Of a stretch of DNA of 64,000 nucleotides, positions 56,460 through 64,000 are shown piece after piece. The position numbers and the translations under genes are program-made. The notes under the pieces were generated by a model. That model was given only the letters and a program-made list of their open reading frames with translations. It ran no database searches and was not told the origin of the DNA. This stretch comes from Castor canadensis (lineage: Eukaryota > Chordata > Mammalia > Rodentia > Castoridae): the NCBI RefSeq assembly GCF_047511655.1, contig NC_133398.1:38879638-38943637 (forward strand). The letters run 5' to 3'. How positions within the stretch are numbered: position 1 is the stretch's first letter; each line of letters begins with the position of its first letter.

Positions 56460-56600
56460 GAGTTCCTTAATCTCCAATCATTTAAGGAAATATTTACTGA
56501 ATACCTACAAGATACGTGCCTGGTGCTAGAGAAGGATACATCTGTGAGTAGGACAAACTCAATTTCTGTACTGTAGTCCCACTCACTTGGAAATCCTGAC
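56460..56600. repeat. L2/MIR-like ancient fragment
   Basis: aaatatttactgaatacctac, gcctggtgctagagaaggat and a gtaggacaaactcaattt segment are typical of ancient L2-type repeats. Confidence 0.45.
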
Positions 56601-56837
56601 TACAAGTTGTAGTTTTAGGGTCACTTGGTGGGGGTGGGATGCTTGGGTTCCATGGAAGGAGGGCCACTCTAGCAGTACTAGGTCTCTCCCAGTTGACCAC
56701 CATTCCTTAGCTTTTCTGGGGTATAGTGTTTAGGCACAGGATTCTCTCTGGTTAAATTCAGAGCTCTGATTCACTTTAGCTTCCTTCTCCCTGCCAATGG
56801 CAAGAGTCCAAGGAATAAACAAACAAGTTAGAAGGAT

Positions 56838-57105
56838 AGATAAGCTGTTTGAGATTTATTTATAAAGTACAAAGATGCACTTACTAGGGCTGGCCTTTTT
56901 AAATTATGATTTCTCCTTGTCTTTTTGCTAAGCTAAAATTCTTTCATGCTCTCATCTGAGAGTCCTGGGATGATTTCACTAATCTTTCTGCTCTTGGCTG
57001 TAATGAGCCAAAGACCAAGCACATCCTTCCCCAGACTGGAGAGTGGGTTCACCTCAGAAGGCCCTTTAGGATGTTAGGGAAACAAATGACTCTGCTCCAT
57101 TCAGC
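56838..57105 (-). other. NUDT2: NUDT2 3'UTR
   Basis: Short 3'UTR of about 270 bases from the TGA stop to an AATAAA (plus-strand TTTATT at 56855-56860). Confidence 0.75.
56855..56860 (-). terminator. NUDT2: NUDT2 poly(A) signal AATAAA
   Basis: Minus-strand AATAAA in tataaataaatctcaaac, about 245 bases after the stop codon. Confidence 0.75.
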
Positions 57106-59997
<2,892 letters not shown>

Positions 59998-60489
59998 CTA
60001 TCTGAGAATTTAACAAAGAAGCAGAACATTGGGAAATGATACAAAACAGGAAGATCCAAGCTGAGGGGTAGCACTCTGGTGCTGGGCAGTAGCATAGACT
60101 AGCTAACAGTGATCTAATAACCCATAATAAAAGCAGCATACCAAGGGCCAATGGAGGGACTCCAAGAACCAGAGACAGACCTTTGTGTGTCACTGCAGGA
60201 CCCTGTCATTTACCCTCAGTCAGTGTGGCCTCTACCTCAAGCCTCCAGGTCTCCCTACAATACTCATGGTTTGTGTATATTTGTTATGAGACTGGAGAAC
60301 CTCAGAAGCAATTCTAATGAAACAAGAGAGATGCTGGACCTGAGAGAGGATGGAGTACAAGTATTATTATCAAACCCACAATTGTATTTTCCTTAACCTA
60401 TATCCTAAACCCCTGAAGCTAAGAGACCCCAACAATGTGATTTTTGATGATTCAGAAAAGTCAACTGGACAAGTAGCTTGGTATATCAA

Positions 60490-60690
60490 TTTTTTTTTTT
60501 AACAGTACTGGGCTTGAACTCAGAGCCTACACCTTGAGCCACTCTACCAGCTGTTTTTTTTGTGATGAGTTTTTTTGAAATAGGGTCTTGCAAACTATTT
60601 GCCCAGGCTGACTTCGAACCACTATCCTCCTGATCTCTGCCTCCTAAGGGGCTAGGATTACAGGTGTAAGCCACTGGCGCCTGGCTCCAA
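60490..60690 (-). mobile_element. Composite SINE
   Basis: Complement of ID-like unit (agtactgggcttgaactcag, gagccactctaccagct) and B1-like head (ctgcctcctaaggggctagg, aagccactggcgcctggc). Confidence 0.85.
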
Positions 60691-60834
60691 AACATTTTTT
60701 GTTATTTTTTTGTTGTTGTTTATTTTATCCATGTTCTTGAATGTGTTATACATTCATATGGTCCAAATCCAAAGTACAAAAGGGAAAAAATAGTAGGAAG
60801 TCTCTTTCTCAGCCTAGCAGAGGCAAGCTAGGAT

Positions 60835-61015
60835 GGCAGAGCCTAGGTTTAGCTGACACTCATTAGCTGTGTGAATTCTTGTGCTTCAAGTTTCCTTACC
60901 TGAGATGGAACGATAACAGTTCTACCTGAAAGGGCTGCTATGAGAATCACATGATTTAGTTTTTGTAAAGTGCTTTACAACAGTGCCATATACATAATAA
61001 GCACTCGATAGATTT
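60835..61015 (+). repeat. MIR SINE
   Basis: Long MIR copy: cactcattagctgtgtgaat, aagtttccttacctgagatg, gggctgctatgagaatca, gtgctttacaacagtgcca, ataagcactcgatag. Confidence 0.85.
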
Positions 61016-61343
61016 CTGTGTGTGTAGAAAAATTTCTAGAAGGATATAGCTCATTAATAGTGGTTTCTGGAAGATAAGAAGGGAAGCTTTCATCTTCTAT
61101 CCCACATATTTCTGTACTGTTTGTAATTTTACAAAGAACATTTATTTTATAATCAGTAATATTTTTCCATTAAAAAAGACAACATCAAAAGGCAAGAAAG
61201 GGAGAAAAGAATACCTGCATAAGTGAAAAGAATGTCTGTCACCTGAAGGGGCACATGTAATCAAGGTAACAAAAATGTGCAACATTTTCTATGTAAGACC
61301 CTGTCATTCACTCATTCAATGACTACTGAGCACCTACTGTGTG

Positions 61344-61605
61344 CAGTTGTTCCTTAATATCCAAGTGATATTTGTTTCAAGATCCCCTTGGGGATACCAA
61401 AATCCATAGATGCCAAGTCCCTTATATAAAAATGACCTAGTATTTGCATATGCACATCCTCCTTCATACTTTGCATCATCTCCAGATTGCTAATAATATA
61501 AAATACAGTATAAATGGTATGTAAATGGTTGCTGAACTGTATTGTTTGGGGAACAATGAGAAGAAAAAAGTCTATACATGTTTAGTACAGACACAACTTT
61601 AAAAA
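61344..61605 (+). mobile_element. MER2-like DNA transposon fragment (TcMar-Tigger)
   Basis: Non-autonomous Tigger relative: begins cagttgttccttaatatcca, then gataccaaaatccatagatg, gtcccttatataaaaatgac, gcatatgcacatcctcct, ctgtattgtttggggaacaa, gaagaaaaaagtctatacat and gtacagacacaac. This matches the remembered MER2 order closely. The far terminal repeat is missing or replaced near 61605. Confidence 0.8.
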
Positions 61606-61621
61606 AAAATACTTTTGATCT

Positions 61622-61918
61622 GAGCTGGATATGGTGGCTCACATCCTATAATCCCAGCTAGTCTGGAGGCAGAAATCAGGAGGACTGTGGTTCAAGGCCA
61701 GCTGGGGCAAAAAGTTATTGAGACCCCCTCTCCCATCTCAACAAATAAAGCTGGGTATGGTGGTAGGCTCCTGTCATCCCAGCTATGCAAGAGGCATAAA
61801 TAGGAAAACTGTTATCTCAACCGGCCTGGGCAAAAATGAGACCCTATTTCCAAAATGGCTGGTGGGTGGCTCAAGTGCAGAGCAGGCTGGAGCTCCTGAG
61901 TTCAAACCCCCATACCAC
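61622..61918 (+). mobile_element. Three-unit composite SINE, truncated by the LTR-like element
   Basis: Head ggtggctcacatcctataat, second unit gcaagaggcataaataggaa, ID-like unit gtggctcaagtgcagagcag and gagttcaaacccccatacca. It stops abruptly where the LTR-like element begins. Confidence 0.8.
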
Positions 61919-62637
61919 TGTTAGAAACATCAGAGACACTGCTGCGATCACAAATTAGACACGTGCTCTAAAGTTGATGGGCAAGGCAAAATTTACTTCT
62001 GTAGAAGGGTGTGTGTATGGTTCCGACCTAAATCAGGCGAGCCAGCACACACTGGGCAGAACCACCTCAGTTTTTGTCCCTAACACAGGACTGCCCCTTT
62101 GCTCTAACGGAGGAAGCTCGGGTTCACAGTCATTGTGTCTAAGGTTGAGGTTTAGGGGAGGGCTTAGGGGAAGAACAGACATGATTGGAGAACATGGACA
62201 TGAAACTTAATTTGACTGGTGTACTCAAAGACAAAGAGGTGACTCATAAGGCGGGAATTTCAGGATTTTGGGGAAACTGAGGCCTGAAATGACTGTTTGA
62301 CCTGAAACAGCAGCACCAAGTATAATTAACCTGTGTGCCAAGGGGACCTAGAAGCAGAGATTTCTTTGGACAATGATTATCCAAAAGTAGTATTTGAGTT
62401 TTAGGACATCCGATGACAAACAATTCTTTGTTTAAAGACAAACTTTATAGCTAAGTGACATGCCACTGAACACATAGACAACTGGGAAAATTAGCCAATA
62501 TCCAGACAATGACAGACATATTCCATATACTAGGGGGAGGAAATGGGGTCAAACCCACAATCCTGAGATTAAGTCTCTATTGACTGAACTAGCTGTTTGA
62601 CAGAAAAGACCCAATTTAGTTGATTCCCATGCTACCA
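61919..62637 (+). mobile_element. LTR-like repeat, same family as 22777-23229, fossil
   Basis: Begins TGTTAGAAAC and shares anchors with the first copy: gtagaagggtg, cctcagtttttgtc, gggttcacagtc, ctttgtttaaag, gacagaaaagacccaa. It is longer than the first copy by internal insertions. It interrupts the tail of a composite SINE, so it is younger than that SINE. No internal virus genes. Confidence 0.5.
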
Positions 62638-62719
62638 AAAGGCAAACAAAAAACAACCACTCCCTCTCAACTTTTGGTTTGTGTTTGATTGAATCTATGA
62701 TAAGGAGGGCTGACTCTAC

Positions 62720-63150
62720 TGTAAGTACCATGCTATGCCTTTGCCCTCACACAACTAATAATCTCAAAGGACAGACAGACTCTAGTCAAAAAAGCAAATT
62801 AAAAATAATTACAGGGGGGAGAGGGAGGGGGCGGAGTGGGTGGTAAGGGAGGGGGTGGGGGCATGGGGGAGAAATGACCCAAGCGTTGTATGCACATATG
62901 AATAATAAAACAATAATAAAATAATAGTAATTACAAACAAGATAACATGCTACAGAAGAAAAACATGTGATAGGTAACCCGACTTTGTCTGAGGAAACAC
63001 AAAAGGCTTCCTGAAAGAAGGGATGTTTGAGCAGAAGAGTAAAGGCTGAGTCAAAAGTAAGTCAGTAAAAGGAAGAAGGGGCAAGAATGTGTTCCAGGTG
63101 GAGGGTAACACCATGGGCAAAGGCCTAAGGTGGGATGGTGATGGTGGAGC
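62720..63150. repeat. L2-like ancient fragment split by an L1 tail
   Basis: Before (62720-62810) and after (62930-63150) the L1 tail the text has L2-type phrases such as tttgccctcacacaactaat, ggcttcctgaaagaaggg, gtgttccaggtggagggtaa and gggcaaaggcctaaggt. A 21-A run follows at 63156-63173. Confidence 0.45.
62814..62920 (+). mobile_element. Very short L1 3' end insertion (about 110 bp)
   Basis: Only the terminal G-rich block, gagaaatgacccaagcgttg, tatgcacatatgaataataa and the A-rich tail are present. A short repeat taattaca flanks it (about 62807-62814 and 62927-62934). Confidence 0.85.
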
Positions 63151-63357
63151 CAAAAAAAAAAAAAAAAAAAAAAGACAGCTGCTGTCCTCCTCCAGCCCCC
63201 TTATTGGTGCTCAGTCAAGATGAGCTTGTGACAGTCAAAGGCATAAAACTCAGACCCAAACTGAAACCTCTTTGAGGGCAATTCTCAGGACAGCCAACAG
63301 ATGGTAATGTTACTTTAGGGAAGAGAAGTTTCTTACCAAAAATCTAACACAAAGACC

Positions 63358-63442
63358 TTCCTAAACCTCTTTTCTTTCTTTGTAGTACTGGGGATTGAAA
63401 CCACTAGGGAAGTGCTTTGCCACACAGTTACATCCCCAGCCA
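63358..63442 (-). mobile_element. ID-like SINE
   Basis: Complement of ID: agtactggggattgaaacca, ccacacagttacatccccag. Confidence 0.8.
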
Positions 63443-63559
63443 CCCAAATATTTCTAAATCTGTAAAAAGAGTTTTTAATGCTTAGAAATGAACTCAAAGA
63501 GGGGTTCTGAAATGGTCTGCCTCTCATATGTTATTGGTGGAAGAGTAAATTAGCATATC

Positions 63560-63735
63560 CCTGAAGGAAGGCAATTCAGTAAAAATTATCAAACATTCTC
63601 TTAAACCCAGCAATTTCATTTCTAGGCATGCTAACATACAGAAATACATGTTAAGATGTTTAAACAAAGATGTTCGCTACAAAATTGCAATATCAAAAAG
63701 AAAAGAAGAAACAAATATTCATCAATATAGGAATG
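63560..63735 (+). mobile_element. Decayed L1 ORF2 fragment
   Basis: Old L1 text: ttaaacccagcaatttcatt, aaaattgcaatatcaaaaag, ttcatcaatataggaatggt. Followed by a (GT)n run at about 63749-63788. Confidence 0.6.
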
Positions 63736-63754
63736 GTTAAAGTGTAGCGTGTGT

Positions 63755-63790
<36 letters not shown>

Positions 63791-64000
63791 GAACTGAATG
63801 TGCTCCCTGTAACAATAGATTTTCAGGCATCTTAAGAGGAAAAAAAGTATGCTTCAAAATAGTATATATAATGAGATCTTTTTTGAGTCACAAAATTTAT
63901 ATGTAAAGCAGTAGTAGGTTTTTATTAAACACCGTGTTCTATTTTCCCGGATTCTCTATTTATGCTGAGAACTTTCCCCATTCTGGAAACCAGAAGGAAG

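Overview
The window is nuclear DNA from a placental mammal, almost certainly a rodent. It carries four spliced protein-coding genes whose order matches human 9p13.3 read in reverse: FAM219A (+), SPMIP6/C9orf24 (+), MYORG (+) and NUDT2 (-). The abundance of B1-like (7SL-derived) and ID-like (tRNA-derived) SINEs indicates a rodent. I see no mouse/rat-type B2 or B4 elements, and most SINEs are dimers or trimers of a B1-like head plus an ID-like tail. I infer a castorimorph rodent, most likely beaver (Castor); that species call is inference from repeat content.

Layout. 1-6425: the last four coding exons of FAM219A and a 2.7 kb 3'UTR. 6956-28195: SPMIP6 (sperm microtubule inner protein 6, also SMRP1), six coding exons plus a last exon that is 3'UTR in the main form. 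Its 13.8 kb first intron is a pile of nested LINE and SINE insertions. Its second intron holds an IAP-like solo LTR and a second LTR-like fossil. 29650-37030: MYORG, with a GC-rich first exon, a 3.8 kb intron and one exon carrying the whole 715-codon glycosidase frame. 37030-56835: an intergenic region dominated by L1 and SINEs, including a 2.2 kb young L1 with perfect target-site duplications and a young L1 nested in an old one. 56838-60001: the two coding exons of NUDT2 on the minus strand; its 5' exons lie upstream, probably past the window end. 60000-64000: SINE, MIR, MER2/Tigger, LTR-like and L1/L2 fossils.

The genes do not form a pathway. FAM219A is a small conserved protein of unknown function. 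SPMIP6 is a ciliary/flagellar microtubule lumen protein. MYORG is an ER/Golgi GH31 alpha-galactosidase. NUDT2 is the asymmetric Ap4A hydrolase. All four coding regions look intact, and the splice sites were placed by reading frame, GT/AG dinucleotides and recalled human protein sequences.

Most interesting points: (1) the last two SPMIP6 exons carry a second continuous open frame with a protein-like tail ending in its own stop; (2) a consensus RFX X-box lies 168 bp upstream of SPMIP6 exon 4, which has an in-frame ATG, suggesting an internal promoter; (3) two L1s have landed in the A-rich linker of composite SINEs; (4) two independent L1 copies share the same in-frame TAG in ORF2; (5) a 114 bp inverted duplicate of unknown origin lies near NUDT2, one arm inside a 104-codon open frame. 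I did not find a defence, CRISPR or other prokaryote-like system, and none is expected here.
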